From Quillaja saponaria (taxonomy: Eukaryota; Streptophyta; Magnoliopsida; Fabales; Quillajaceae), in assembly GCA_029379385.1 (NCBI GenBank), contig CM055611.1, positions 23,650,092-23,714,091 of the forward strand: a stretch of DNA of 64,000 nucleotides. Reading direction: 5' to 3'. Each line of letters starts with the position of its first letter. Within the stretch, counting starts at the first letter, position 1. Positions 11,113 through 22,440 of the stretch are shown in pieces. The notes beneath the pieces were generated by a model. That model searched no databases. It was given only the letters and a program-made list of their open reading frames with translations, and was not told the DNA's origin. The position numbers were made by a program, and so were the translations under genes.

Positions 11113-13784
11113 ATGGTTCGGGCAACCGAACAAGAACAAGAAACATACATGTCTAAACTTTTCAATTTCCGAGGGATGTTTGAAAACACAGGGAGACATG
11201 CAAAAAGTTTAAGTGTTGATAGTGGTAGTACATTAGATTCTTCACAGGATGATAAATCAATAAAGCAAGGATCAATTTCTTTACATGACAATGAAAAACA
11301 GCAAACTGGGTCTCCATTAGATAGAGAAAAGGGTCCCAATTCAAGGTTGAGCAAGGAAGAAGTTGCAGCCAGAGAAGCCAAGATATTTGCAGGTAAATAA
11401 AAAATTTAGAATGTAAACTCTGTTTTGTATTATGATCCTATTGATGCCCTTTATCCTAATATTTCGATTTTTTTGATTGATTTTATCTAACAAAAAGTTT
11501 AAACGGAAGGTAAATGGCATTGCTATAATTCCAGGTAATGCAGGCGCGTTTTTATTTTCAAATTTTGTGAACAACATATGTTAGTATCTAAAATTTGTGA
11601 TTTTTATTGTGGGATTTAATTCAGATATGGAACAGATGAAGGAGAGGTTTTCAAAACTACTTCTGGGTGAGGATATGTCTGGTGGAGGCAAGGGTGTTTC
11701 ATCTGCTTTGGCATTATCAAATGCCATTACAAACCTTGCTGGTAATTGCTATCTTGCTTTCTTTCCAGTTCTGTCACGAAATGTATATGAGAAGTATGGT
11801 ACATAAGATGTATGCATACAGCGTGCTGGCCAAAGAAAGAACCAATATGAATTTTTAAAAAAACAACCATTTCAGTTTGGTTTATATTCATAGATTAAAG
11901 TAAGCTCCACGTCAATTTCTTGTTTTAGGGTCTTGAAAGATTCACCTATAGCATCCAATGATTAAAAAGCAATTCAGTTTCACATGAAAATTGCTCAAAT
12001 GTATAATTGATTTTTCTCATTGACAATGCAGCTTCTGTTTTTGGTGAACAACGAAAACTAGAGCCAATGGCAGCAGAAACAAAAGCAAGGTGGAAAAAAG
12101 AAACTGATTGGCTTTTATCAGTCACTGATCACATTGTTGAAATGGTTCCTTCACAACAGAAAACCAATGGAATAAATATGGAGGTAATAATTAATCTCTT
12201 TCTCTCTCTTCCCCTCACTCTTTTCCCAAAATCACTAATTTGATTAGATCTTCCTTTCATTGATCAGATAATGACGACACGGCAAAGAACTGATCTTCAC
12301 ATGAATATTCCCGCTCTGCGCAAACTAGATGCAATGCTTATTGTAAGAAGAATAACCTCTTGTGTGTGAATGTGCAAGTTCCTTTCTTTATGTCCTTGTG
12401 CCAAATACGACCATTGATTTTTACACCATATGAATATACGATTATTTTCTAATGCAACTGATGATGATGGGCAGGATTGTCTAGACAACTTCAAAGATCA
12501 AAATGACTTCTTTTATGTATCAAGAGATGATGACAATTCAGAGAAAGGAAGTGCAAAAAGAAAAGATGATAAGTGGTGGCTACCTAAAGTTAAAGTTCCC
12601 CTAGATGGTCTATCTGAAATGTCAAGAAAATTTCTGCAGTATCAGAAAGATTGTGTGAACCAAGTACTTAAAGCAGCCATGGCCATAAATGCTCAAGTTC
12701 TATCAGAAATGGAGACCCCTGAAAACTATATTGAATCCCTACCCAAAGTAAGAGGAAACAACTTCCATTGGTGTGTTCCATAGATGTTCACTGCCTTGAT
12801 AAATTTCTTGATTCACATCTTCTAATGCTGATTCTTTTTATGTGTATTCTTTTATAGAATGGGAGGGCAAGTCTCGGGGACTCAATCTACAGAAGTATTA
12901 CAGTTGAATTTTTTGATCCTGATCAGTTCCTATCAACCATGGACTTATCATCAGAGCATAAAATCCTAGATCTCAAGAACAAAATGGAGGCTTCCATAGT
13001 GATTTGGAAGAGGAAGATGAACCAAAAAGATGGAAAATCTGCTTGGGGGTCAGCTGTGAGCTTGGAAAAAAGGGAGCTTTTTGAAGAGAGAGCAGAGACC
13101 ATCTTACTTCTTATCAAGCAGCGTTTTCCTGGAATTCCTCAATCTGCATTAGATATTAGCAAAATCCAATACAACCGGGTAAGATCATGTTCAATGTGCA
13201 ACTTGAGTTCTGTCTGATATCAAATTCCCTCCATGAGTTGCAAGCCCAAGGTTTTCTTATTGTTCAAGTCTTCAAGATGGATAACATATATAGGTCTAAT
13301 ACTCTAGTACCCTAATTTCTTCATGTTTTATCAACTTCTTTAAGGATCTCTTGCCTTGCAGGATGTAGGGCAGGCTATTCTTGAGAGCTATTCAAGAATA
13401 TTGGAAAGTTTGGCTTTCACAGTGCTGTCAAGAATTGAAGATGTACTATATGCTGATTATCTCACTCAAAACCCATCCCAAGCAGGAAATAGAAAGTGCT
13501 CTGTAAGAGCCTCCCCTCAAACTACAGTGCCAGATATGTTTCCAAGTCCTAGAGAAGAGACAGATAAAAGTGGTGCTGAGACACCTGGTTCAATGACACT
13601 GTCAGATTTTATGGGTTGGGGAGCGGATCAAGGAGAAACTGAGATGAAGAAGGACTCAATGGGATTTTCAGATGATGCTATCAATGGAAAGCATCAAAAA
13701 CTTCCCAATATAGTAGTGACCAACAAGAAGTTGTCCTATCTTGAGAACTTGGGTGGTGTGAGAAGTCCAACAGCACGACACTAA
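11113..13784 (+). CDS. ROPGEF12: Rop guanine nucleotide exchange factor, RopGEF8/9/12 (pollen) type
   Basis: PRONE-domain exchange factor that activates ROP GTPases at the plasma membrane to set sites of polar growth. Coding exons are 11113-11392, 11625-11741, 12032-12183, 12268-12342, 12475-12747, 12858-13178 and 13362-13784. Lengths sum to 1641 bases, giving 546 residues with every junction in frame. The variable N-terminus (about 1-78) begins [11 protein letters not shown], typical of the pollen subgroup; an in-frame ATG at 11065 is an alternative start. PRONE runs from about residue 80 to 445, with [18 protein letters not shown] near 99-116, [20 protein letters not shown], the WWLPKVKVP motif near 242 and [14 protein letters not shown] near the end. 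The C-terminal tail of about 100 residues ends [15 protein letters not shown], the regulatory tail that receptor kinases act on in this subgroup. Assignment to ROPGEF12 rather than 8 or 9 rests partly on synteny. Confidence 0.93.
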
Positions 13785-14639
13785 TGACACTTGTAGGAAG
13801 GGAATTAAAGACAAGGGAACAAACACCATAGATAGAGAAGAATAAAGAGAAAATTAATGACAGAAAAAGGAAACACTAAGGAAAAAGCCTGACATTTAAA
13901 TTCTAACTTTCTGTAAGTGTCATTCGAGTTGTGATTACTAATTGTCAGTCTATTGTTTTCCTTTTGTGAATAGTAATGAATGCTGTAAATTATTGGGTTT
14001 GAAGTATTGTGGCTATGTTTACTTGTATCAGTACAGGAAATGGATTTGTAGTCTGTTAGCCTCTGAAATATAACTTACTCAAGAGATTTCATGCGTCTCA
14101 CCAACATGTTCTTCAACTTCTCTTTTGTGATTGTATTAGAAGAAATCTCCAGCTTAACTACTCTTACAGACTATATAACTGATAAAGGATGAACTGAGAG
14201 AAAGGTCTAGAGTGCATGGTTTAATCACCATATAAATCATCAAAACAAAAGGGAAATGTAAAGAAATCTACATTGCACCAAGACTTTCCTCCTCAAAATT
14301 AACCATTCAGAGAATTAAATTTTAAAGCATTGCTGAGGATAAGAGTTCATAGATTCTGATGATAACAAAAACTCTACTCAAAAGATATAATTCCCAACAT
14401 CAAATTATGACAAAACCACAATCCTAATATAGTGGGACTAACATCACATTCATAATCAAATGAGCCAAACCAAGAAGGCATTGAACTAAACAATAGAGCA
14501 GTACCCCAAATAACATTAGAAACAAATATCTTTGAAAAGTGAATCACGGGTTCTTAAGTACACTTTAGACATACTTACAAGTTGTGGAAATAGGGAAATT
14601 CAATAGGAAAAACGTTGAATATGGAGCTCTGAAACTAAA
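13785..14639. other. 3' flanks of the convergent RopGEF and PsaH genes
   Basis: There are 855 bases between the two stop codons. The first roughly 370 bases are presumably RopGEF 3' UTR and flank; this part is duplicated at 19197-19563. No further gene was seen. Confidence 0.6.
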
Positions 14640-15367
14640 TTAGATCTTGCCACGTGGCCCGAGCTTTGGTGGGAGTTGTGGGCCCTTCTTGATTGGTAAA
14701 ATGTCACCAGTTGATGTGGCACTGAAGTAAGCAAGGGTTGAACCACCTCCCAATATCAAGAATTTGAGCAATAATCCCCTCTTTGTGAATGGAGCAGCAA
14801 ATGTCTCAAAAAACTTGCTCTGCATAAATTTCAATACAAAAGCATGAAATACTTATAACTACCATTTCCTTCTAATCCTCACTTATGATTAATGACGAAT
14901 CAAAATTTATCCAAATGTAGAGCTTTCATAGCTCAGTTTAGTAAGCGGGAGGTCTTCAGTTCGACTCTCAACGAAAGCAAGCTAATTTCTTTTTAGTTCC
15001 TATACTTTATTGAAGATTGAAGAAGATGGACAAACCTGAAGAGGGTTGTATGGAGAAGGTGCATCTGAACCATACAAGTCCCACTGTCCAGTGGTGTTAC
15101 CCAAATCCTCCAAATCAAAGTACACACTTTTGTCACCATACTTTGCCACCACAGCACCAGTCCTATCCACCCAAGAATCCATCATTATGGAAAATTAAGT
15201 AAAGAATAGATTTTTCTTTTTGCAATTTCATTTTGGTACCTGAAGTTTTTGGGTCTGAAACTCTGGCGGCTAGGCTTCACATAGAGCTTTGTTCCACTGA
15301 GGGAACTTCCACCAAGACCCTTTATGGTGGCTGGTTGAACAGCAGCAAAGGTTGCTAGAGAAGCCAT
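14640..15367 (-). CDS. PSAH: Photosystem I reaction centre subunit VI, chloroplast precursor
   Basis: PsaH is a small stromal-side, membrane-anchored photosystem I subunit needed for docking of LHCII during state transitions. Exons are 15367-15240, 15162-15036 and 14819-14640, summing to 435 bases and 144 residues. The N-terminus ([20 protein letters not shown]) is a transit peptide rich in Ala, Ser and Thr. The mature part has the family signature [19 protein letters not shown] and [12 protein letters not shown]. One hydrophobic segment follows, [17 protein letters not shown] (about residues 105-121), and a basic C-terminus [10 protein letters not shown]. Length and motifs are normal and nothing is broken. 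Intron 2 carries a tRNA-like stretch. Confidence 0.96.
14922..14979 (+). repeat. tRNA-like remnant (possible SINE head) in PsaH intron 2
   Basis: The stretch contains TAGCTCAGTTTAGTAAGC, close to an RNA polymerase III box A (D-arm), and AGTTCGACTCTC, close to box B (T-arm). Its ends GCTTTC and GAAAGC are complementary, like a six-pair acceptor stem. The anticodon arm is missing, so it is not a working tRNA. It is antisense to the host gene. It could be a tRNA-derived SINE head or a decayed tRNA copy. Confidence 0.4.
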
Positions 15368-15454
15368 GGCCTATGGTTTCCAAGTTCCTACTAAGTTTCC
15401 TTCTGTTTCAATTGGGCCAAGAGGCAGAGACGCTCTGGTTTTGGATCTTTTGCA

Positions 15455-15560
15455 CGGATCATAGCTTGACATGTGGCAAATCCCTTTTCTGTCAGAGGAT
15501 TTCGGAAACTCATTTACAGGGTGCCACGTAGATCGGAGCTGGATAAGCCTATCCGTTTCT
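15455..15560 (-). promoter_or_regulatory. Putative light-responsive promoter elements of PsaH
   Basis: Within 190 bases upstream of the PsaH start there is a CACGT-core G-box-like site in gtgccacgta (15521-15530) and, immediately beyond it, GGATAAGCCTATCC (15541-15554), which carries a GATAAG I-box. G-box plus I-box pairs are typical of photosynthetic nuclear genes. Function is inferred from the motifs only. Confidence 0.4.
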
Positions 15561-16911
15561 GATATTCGGTAAAGAGTATAGCCGAAATATTGAGTATTAA
15601 TGTATTCTATATTATTTTAAATTTTTTTAGTTCTATTTAAAAGAAAGAAATGAGTTAATTACTATGAACTTAGTTTCTTTTAATTTACGTATATTATTAT
15701 AAAATAAGAGGCCCTTAGGAGTTTATTTATTTATTTTTATAATAGTCAAAATAAATAAATTAGTTTTTTATTAATTTAAAAAATTAACTTTTTGGTAGGT
15801 ACTCATATCATTTATAAACTAACTTATTTTTTCTCCTTTAAATAAGACCAAAAAATTTTAAAAGGACAATTTTATACTCTTTTTAAAAGAAATATCATTA
15901 AGCATGTACATAATCATATACATGTAACTAGTTTTTATTAATTATACGAGTTTATTTTATTTTTAGTTACTTTAATTTTTCAATCTAAAATATTATGCAA
16001 TAAAAATCACAAATAATTATATTTTATGAGCGTCACAATTATAAAAATTATTAAATTTATAAAGAAAAAATAATAAAAAGCATAACATTTTAAGATTCAA
16101 AATATAATTTTAAAAATTAGGGGCCAAAAAATAAAACTATAAATCTTACCAGTACCAGAATCATAAAAGTATAACTATTAAAGGGTTAGACTGGAAGTGT
16201 ATTTTTAAACCTTGAAGGGACTGAAATGATAAAAATTTAAATATGTAGAGCCAAAATAGGATTTTGAAAAAAATCTTATAATGGCTATGGCCCCACCCGC
16301 TCACCACGTCTTGCTACCCGGACACCTAGCTCGAGGAGTTTCGGGAGTTTACGTTTTTGAGTCACGGCGTTTGACGAAAAAGCCACTTGCAGTAGTGAAT
16401 GAGGAATTGGTGCTTTCTTTTTTCTTTTTTCCTTTTTTAAAATAAAAAATATATATATTTAATTATACCATTTTAAAAGTCATAAAAAACTTGTAATCTC
16501 CTATTTTAAAATAATATAAATTAATTAATTTTAAACTAAACTAAATTAACTAAAAGAATTAAAATATAGTTTTTATCTCCTCAAAACTATCTATTACTCC
16601 ATCTATTCACATACAATTACAATTCATTTCTATTAATATACCTATTTTTACTCACACACTAAGTTCAATTTTTTTTTTTAATAAGACTAAAAAATTTAAA
16701 ATAACAACATTATATTTTTTTTTTATAAAATTATTTAAAATTCATGTACGCACGTAGTTAGTATTTATAATATGCTGCAACACCAAATTATCAAAACTTA
16801 ATCGTAATGTGCTCCATAGGCATAGACCATAAATCAATAACACCAGATAAATATTTTTCTTATTATAATTTAAACCACATAACATGACTCATAGTTAGAT
16901 TAATTTAAACA
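15561..16911. other. AT-rich intergenic region
   Basis: This lies between the PsaH promoter and the 3' end of the first DUF247 copy. No gene is visible. It consists of A/T runs with one short GC-richer island near 16290-16390 that holds no open frame. Confidence 0.5.
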
Positions 16912-18609
16912 TTACTTATGATAAACGGAGAGAAAGGAGAATGCAGTCTGGATAATTGCAACGTAAAAGCCTAAAACTGTAAATATGACTTCTGGTTTAG
17001 TTAAGGATCGACGACTAAGTTCCGCCCTTAACTTGGCCGAAGGAATATTTATATAATAGTAGACTGCGTGAATCACTGAAGAAAGATAGCATTCATGAAA
17101 ATCAAAATTAATACCCTTGGTGAGGCCACTGATGAGCTGATACACTTCCTCGTTGTGAACTAGAGCATTTTTATGTATAATATTTTTGATGTTAAGAATT
17201 TCAACGTCTTCAGCCGAGTTGACCTACCCATGTAAGAACACAATGTAAGATGTGAAATAAGGTTGGACATCACGAAAACACTGCTCATAGGCCACCAAAT
17301 TTCTCAAGATGGAACCAATATTATTGTCAATAAACAGAGGAGGAATTTCCAGTAAATATGGTTTACCATGTTTGATTTCCAAGAGTCTTTGTTCGTTTCC
17401 TTTTCTGATCTGGATTCCATGATATATGAGTTCTTTGGCACGAGGTATTAGAAACTCTTGATCCGAAGACTTTTGAGTCCCATGAGAAGGACGAGAACCA
17501 GTTAGTGGTTCGAACATAGAGTGATACAGTGCCAGTAGATGTTGGGGATAACTTTCAGTTGGCAACTTTTCAGCTTTTAGTGATAAGCTTTGAAGAAATT
17601 CAGAAGCAAGAGTAAGCAGACTTTGTTCATTGTCAATTGGCCTTGTTAACTGATACAGCTTTTGGAGTACAAAAAATGGTAGCTGGTTTTCCAGCTTCAC
17701 CAAATCCATCCCTATTGCTGGTACAATCCACCGCTCTCTTAATAGAGAACCACTGGCAAATTCCTGCACAGAAAATGAAAGAAAGTTCTTTGAAATATAT
17801 AACATATGTGAAAAAACCAGAGATTGCAATATGAGCTTCTGTTCAACCGTAAGGATCAGACATATATACCACTTAATTTAGGATAACATCATTATTGTCA
17901 ATGTGGAGCTTAATATTATATATAAGTATATGGACCCACACCTGTTAATACCAATTGATTGGTAATTTTAAGGGGTGACTCTTAACAATTATCAAAGTGG
18001 AATATATATATATATATATAGATTTAACAAGTTTAGCAAAAAAGAAGAAAACATTAGAAAGAAATGTATGAATATATAATATATGAAACCTGATAGAATT
18101 GTCTGTTGTGATCCCAACAGTGGAAGAGGTGCAGTATTAAACAACCATCGAGTACCATCATGCGGACAAAATCGTCGCTACAGATATCAGCAAAGGCTTC
18201 TGAGTAGCAGCATCTTGTTCTTTCTTCAAGCTTCTTCATTTCTTCAGCCAACTTTCCTAGCCGGACTTCTTTCTCGTCGCTTGTTTGACTATGCATATAA
18301 GGGGAACGGAATAGAAACTGGATTTTATGCTGCTCTGTCACCGTGAGTAGTTCTTGCCGTTCCTTCTTATAGTGAAAGGGGCCTATAGTGACAACCTCAG
18401 GATCATAGGCAAATTCATATGCACGTCTCATCGTTACAGGTGCTCTGGAGATGGAACAAGGTGGCAGGAGGAGGACTTGGACAAGGTTGATCATTTTCAG
18501 TGTTGTTACCATAATTTGTTTCTTCTTCCATGCAGTCCGTCACTAGCTTGGACACCCATGATGGATAAGGAGGAGTAGCCATTGAACACAAATTTGAAAG
18601 ACTTCTCAA
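16912..18609 (-). pseudogene. DUF247 (UPF0481) family gene, copy 1, disrupted
   Basis: Plant-specific DUF247 protein; biochemical function is unknown, and most members have a C-terminal membrane anchor. Exon 1 (18609-18090) holds the family N-terminal block DPEVVTIGPFHY and SDDFVRMMVLDGCLILHLF. Exon 2 (17763-16912) holds RERWIVPAIGMDLVKLENQL, the AKELIYHGI block and VAYEQCFRD. Two lesions are visible. The reading frame changes by one in the proline-rich linker near 18460-18480, before PCSISRAPVTMRRA. An in-frame TAG at 17224-17226 interrupts FLHG*VNSAEDVEIL, where copy 2 has FLDGLINSAKDVEIL. The region beyond the stop is still open and encodes the terminal hydrophobic segment VIFTVLGFYVAIIQTAF. 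The pairing of lesions argues for decay rather than one sequencing error. Confidence 0.85.
18001..18022. repeat. TA dinucleotide repeat in the DUF247 copy 1 intron
   Basis: A run of alternating T and A of about 20 bases within the single intron. It is an ordinary microsatellite. Confidence 0.8.
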
Positions 18610-19180
18610 TGCAATGGAGGATTACTTGATTCTACCTCCTCCAAATTCTGATTCCTTGCTTAATTATAAAACCCAAGAATGACTTTTTTAAAGTTAATAA
18701 TAATAAAAAAAAAAAACACTTTGGAACCTTTTTATTTTTCTATTAATGAAATACTATAGAATAAAATAAAATAAAAGACTACTAGAAAAAAAAAAATTAC
18801 ATCGATCGATGAACTAAGTCAAACAAAAGAAAAAAATATAAAATAAAATAGACCACTTGGTGTTTCCCTTGCCAATCTATAGATACGAGGCATGCGCTTA
18901 TCAACTCATAATTTGCTTAAGAAAATGATCCAAGTTCGGAATACATGTCGTCAGAAATTTAAAATTTAAGAATACTATTCTCAGACCTGAAGTTGTGGAT
19001 CTTCTGATTACTACTAGAAAAAAAAAAAAAAAAAAGAGACCATTTGGACCTGTTTCCATTGTCAATCTGTGGCATCAAATGGGTAGGACTTGGACTATTA
19101 TGACATATATTGAGATTTTGATGCTACAATTCTCGAGTCTACTATTTTGATTTTATTTTTCTCAAAACAGGGAGTGGTCC
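18610..19180. other. Spacer upstream of DUF247 copy 1
   Basis: AT-rich, with A runs near 18705 and 19020. Parts resemble the upstream region of DUF247 copy 2 near 21380-21500 (for example aacactttg followed by tgtttccctt or tgtttccctgg), as expected if the promoter was duplicated too. No other gene was seen. Confidence 0.45.
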
Positions 19181-19563
19181 CATCTTGAGAACTTTGGTGG
19201 TGTGAGAAGTCCAACACCACGACACTAATGACACTTGTAGGAAGGGAATTGAAGATAAGGGAAGAAACATCATACACAGAAAGAAATAAAGAGAAAATGA
19301 CAGCCTTGCCTTCAAATTCTAACTTTCGGTTAAGTGTGATTTGAGTTGTGATTACTAATTGTCAATCTATAGTTTTGTAAATAGTAATAAATGCTGTGAA
19401 TTATTGGGTTTGAAGTATTGTGGATATGTTTTCTTGTATCAGTACAAGAAATGGATTTGTAGTCAGGTAGCCTATGAAATATAACTTACTCAAGAGAGTT
19501 CATGTTTCTCACCAACGTGTCCTTTAACTTCTCTTTTGTGATTGTATTAGAAGAAATCTTCAG
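19181..19563 (+). pseudogene. RopGEF 3' fragment (last codons plus 3' UTR)
   Basis: Matches 13735-14154 of the RopGEF gene: the end of the last exon (HLENFGGVRSPTPRH and the stop) followed by about 350 bases of 3' UTR/flank. Scattered substitutions and one deletion of about 27 bases are present relative to the source. Nothing upstream of the C-terminal tail is present, so it cannot code. It abuts the 3' end of DUF247 copy 2 directly at about 19565-19600. Confidence 0.87.
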
Positions 19564-19599
19564 AAATTTTTATTTTTCAATGATTAAATAATAGCAAAC

Positions 19600-21367
19600 A
19601 TGACTCACAGTTAATTAAATTTTTTTTATTATTTCACACGATAAACTGCGAGCACGGTGAATACAGTCTGGATAATTGCAACATATAAACGTAAAAGTCC
19701 CAACAGGACTTCTGGTTTCAATAAGTTTTGACGATTAAGAAGTGCCTGACAGCCTTATACCTCGCCAAAGGGTTATTTTTCCAAGAGTTGATTCTCTGAA
19801 TCACTGAAGAAAGATAGCATTCATGAAAATCAAAATTAACAACCTTGTTGAGGCCATCGATAAGCAGAGACACTTCCTGGCTGTCACCTAGAGCAGATGT
19901 ATAATATTTTTGATGTTAAGTATTTCAACATCTTTAGCCGAGTTGATCAAGCCATCTAAGAATGCAATGTAAGATGTGAAATAAAGTTTCACATCACGAA
20001 AACACTGCTCATAGGCCACCAAATTTCGAAAGATGGAAACAGTACTATTGTTAATAAACAGAGGTGGAATTTTTAGTAAATTTGGTTCCCCATGTCTGGT
20101 TTTCCACAGACTTTGTTTTTCCAAGTCTGTTGAAAACAAAGTCCTTCTAAGATGTGAAATAAGGTTGGACACCACGAAAACACTGCTCATAGGCCACCAA
20201 ATTTCTCAAGATGGAACCAGTACTATTGTCAATAAACAGAGTAGGAATTTTCAGTAAATTTGGTTCGCCGTGTTTGATTTCCAAGAGGCATTGTTGTTTG
20301 TTTCCTTCTCCGATCTCGATTCCATGATATCGGAGGTCCTTGGCGTAAGATAGTATTAACGCCTCTTGACCTGAAGACCTTGGAATCTCATGAGGAAAAG
20401 TAATCAGTTTGTGGTTAAAACATAGAGTGATACAGTGCCAGTAGATGATGGGGATTGTAGTTTTCACTTGGCAACCTCATAGTCAACAGTGCTTGTTAAG
20501 TGATATAACTTTTGGAGTACAAAAAATGGTAGATGGTTTTCCAGCCTCACCAAATCCATCCCAATTGCTGGGACAATCCACCGCTCTGTTAATATGGAAC
20601 CACTCACAAATTCCTGCACATAAAATTATAAGATATGTGAAAAAAACCAGAGATTGTAATATGAGCTTCTGTTCAACCTAAGGATCAGACAAATATACCA
20701 CTTTGGAATAGTGGAATATTCATATATATAGATCAAACAAGTTTAGCTAAAAAGAAGAAAACATTTGAAAGAATCAAAGAAATGAATGAATATATAATAT
20801 ATATGAAACCTGAGAGAGTTGTCTGTAGTAACAACAGCGTAAGAGGTGCAGTATGAAACAGCCATCAAGTACCATCATGCGGACAAAATCTTCGCTATCG
20901 ATAGCAAAGAATTCTGAGTAGCAGGATCTAGTTCTTTGTTCAAGCATCGTCATTTCTTCAGCCAACCTTCTGAAGCGCACTTCTTTCTGGGCGTTTGTTT
21001 GATTAGGCATATAAGGGGAACGGAATAGAAGCTGGATTTTGTGTTGCTGTGTTACCATATTGAGTACTTGTTGGTGATAATGAAAGGGGCCTATAGTGAC
21101 AACCTTAGGGTCATAGGCATCTTGATCTGCACCTCTCATCGCTGTAGGTACTCTGAAGATGGAACAAGGTGCAGGTGCTGCTGCTGCTGCGGCTGGAGGA
21201 GGTTGAACATTGGCAGGGTAATTACCATAATTTACTTCTTCTCTGTAGTTCGTTACTAGGTTGGTCACCCATGGATGAGGAGGATTTTCCATTGAACACA
21301 AATTTTTCAATGAAATGGAGGATTTCTTCATTCTATCTCCTCCAAATTCCAAGAATGAGTTTTTCAA
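19600..21367 (-). pseudogene. DUF247 (UPF0481) family gene, copy 2, disrupted and internally rearranged
   Basis: Exon 1 (21367-20810) is open and carries the Ala/Pro-rich linker, DPKVVTIGPFHYHQQ and SEDFVRMMVLDGCFILHLL, followed by the same CAG|GTTTCATAT donor as copy 1. Exon 2 begins at 20613 with EFVSGSILTERWIVPAIGMD but meets a stop at 20464-20466 after a deletion of the segment that reads SLLTLASEFLQSLSLKAEKL in copy 1. Further down, the block GEPNLLKIPxLFIxNSTxSI occurs twice, at about 20287-20161 and 20110-19982. Homology to the copy 1 C-terminus continues, degraded, to about 19600. Large rearrangements make this clearly non-functional, although exon 1 could still be transcribed. Confidence 0.87.
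19982..20287. repeat. Internal tandem duplication in DUF247 copy 2
   Basis: Two imperfect copies of about 130 bases, 19982-20110 and 20161-20287, both containing cactgctcataggccaccaa. They are separated by about 50 bases ending in a stop codon. The two copies differ at roughly one base in eight, so the duplication is not very recent. Confidence 0.8.
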
Positions 21368-21754
21368 GTTGATATAATAATAATAAAAAAAAAGGACTTA
21401 TTTCTATTATAATCAAAGACTATAAAAGAAAGAAATAAAATACACTGATGACATATGTCCAAAAAAAAAAACACTTTGTGTTTCCCTGGTCAATCTGTCA
21501 CATCAAATGGGTAATTACTTTTTCTTTTCTTTGGTAAACGGGTAATTACTGTTATGACATATATTGAGAATCTTCTTATTTTTATGCTAAATTTTGAGAT
21601 TTTTTTTTTAATTATTTCTCTTTATAGAATTTCTTGTTTTTATTTTTTAAAGAGTTTTCATAATTTGATTCAATTTTTTCATCTTCTTGATTTGGAGTAT
21701 TATATGAGCATTAAGTTTCGCTTTGTTATATCATATGTGATGGAAATCTCCATC

Positions 21755-21925
21755 GATAAATTAGGGATGGCAACGAAGCAAGTGGGAGCAGATCAGGGGT
21801 AAATCAACTCCTATTTGCGCTCCCAAAAATTGCTCCCAACCTGAATGGGGTAAGGAATTTCATTTTATTCCCTATTCGAAAATTTCTCGATTTACTTCCC
21901 CAAAGTAAAAAATAAAAAAAATTCA
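21755..21925. repeat. Possible dispersed repeat with ggatggcaac start
   Basis: A segment starting ttagggatggcaac and continuing with G-rich then C-rich halves (gggagcagatcaggggtaa, then cgctcccaaaaattgctccc). This style is common at the ends of dispersed plant elements. Only one copy is in the window, so this is pattern recognition, not proof. Confidence 0.3.
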
Positions 21926-22233
21926 AACTTATACTCAATTAATTAATAAAAAATATTGGTCAACTAGTATAACTTATACATTCTTACACAAAAATCAAAT
22001 TAAAAAGTTCACAAAAAGATAACATCATTTGTTAGAAATACAACTATAATTAACAATACATACTTAATCTCACAAAGATTTATATAAAAAAATAATATGA
22101 TATTTTCTTAATTTTGATTTAATTAGAAAAATATTAATATTCACAATTAAAATATATATATATGTGTGTATTACATATAATGTATGTGTCCTTGTAAATA
22201 TTTATGTATAATGGTAAAATGCATGTGTGTAAA

Positions 22234-22440
22234 TAGGCTAAATTACACATTTGGTCCCTGTAATTTGAGTCAGATTTTACTTTGATCACTATCATTATTT
22301 TATTGTAATTAAGTCCTCTAATTACAAAATTGTGTTAATTGAATCCCTACCATCACTTTGACATAGGACCAGACATAATTTTATATGGCAATCTGATATG
22401 ATATATTAATAAATTAAAGTTGATACGTGGATGAATAAAA
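22234..22440. repeat. Possible transposable-element terminus with ttggtccct motif
   Basis: The stretch aggctaaattacacatttgg followed by tccctgtaat, then runs of 'actttgatcac' and 'attgaatccc' type, resembles the termini of widespread plant non-autonomous elements that begin with a taaattacac..tttggtccc motif. No matching inverted end was identified within 1 kb. Confidence 0.35.
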
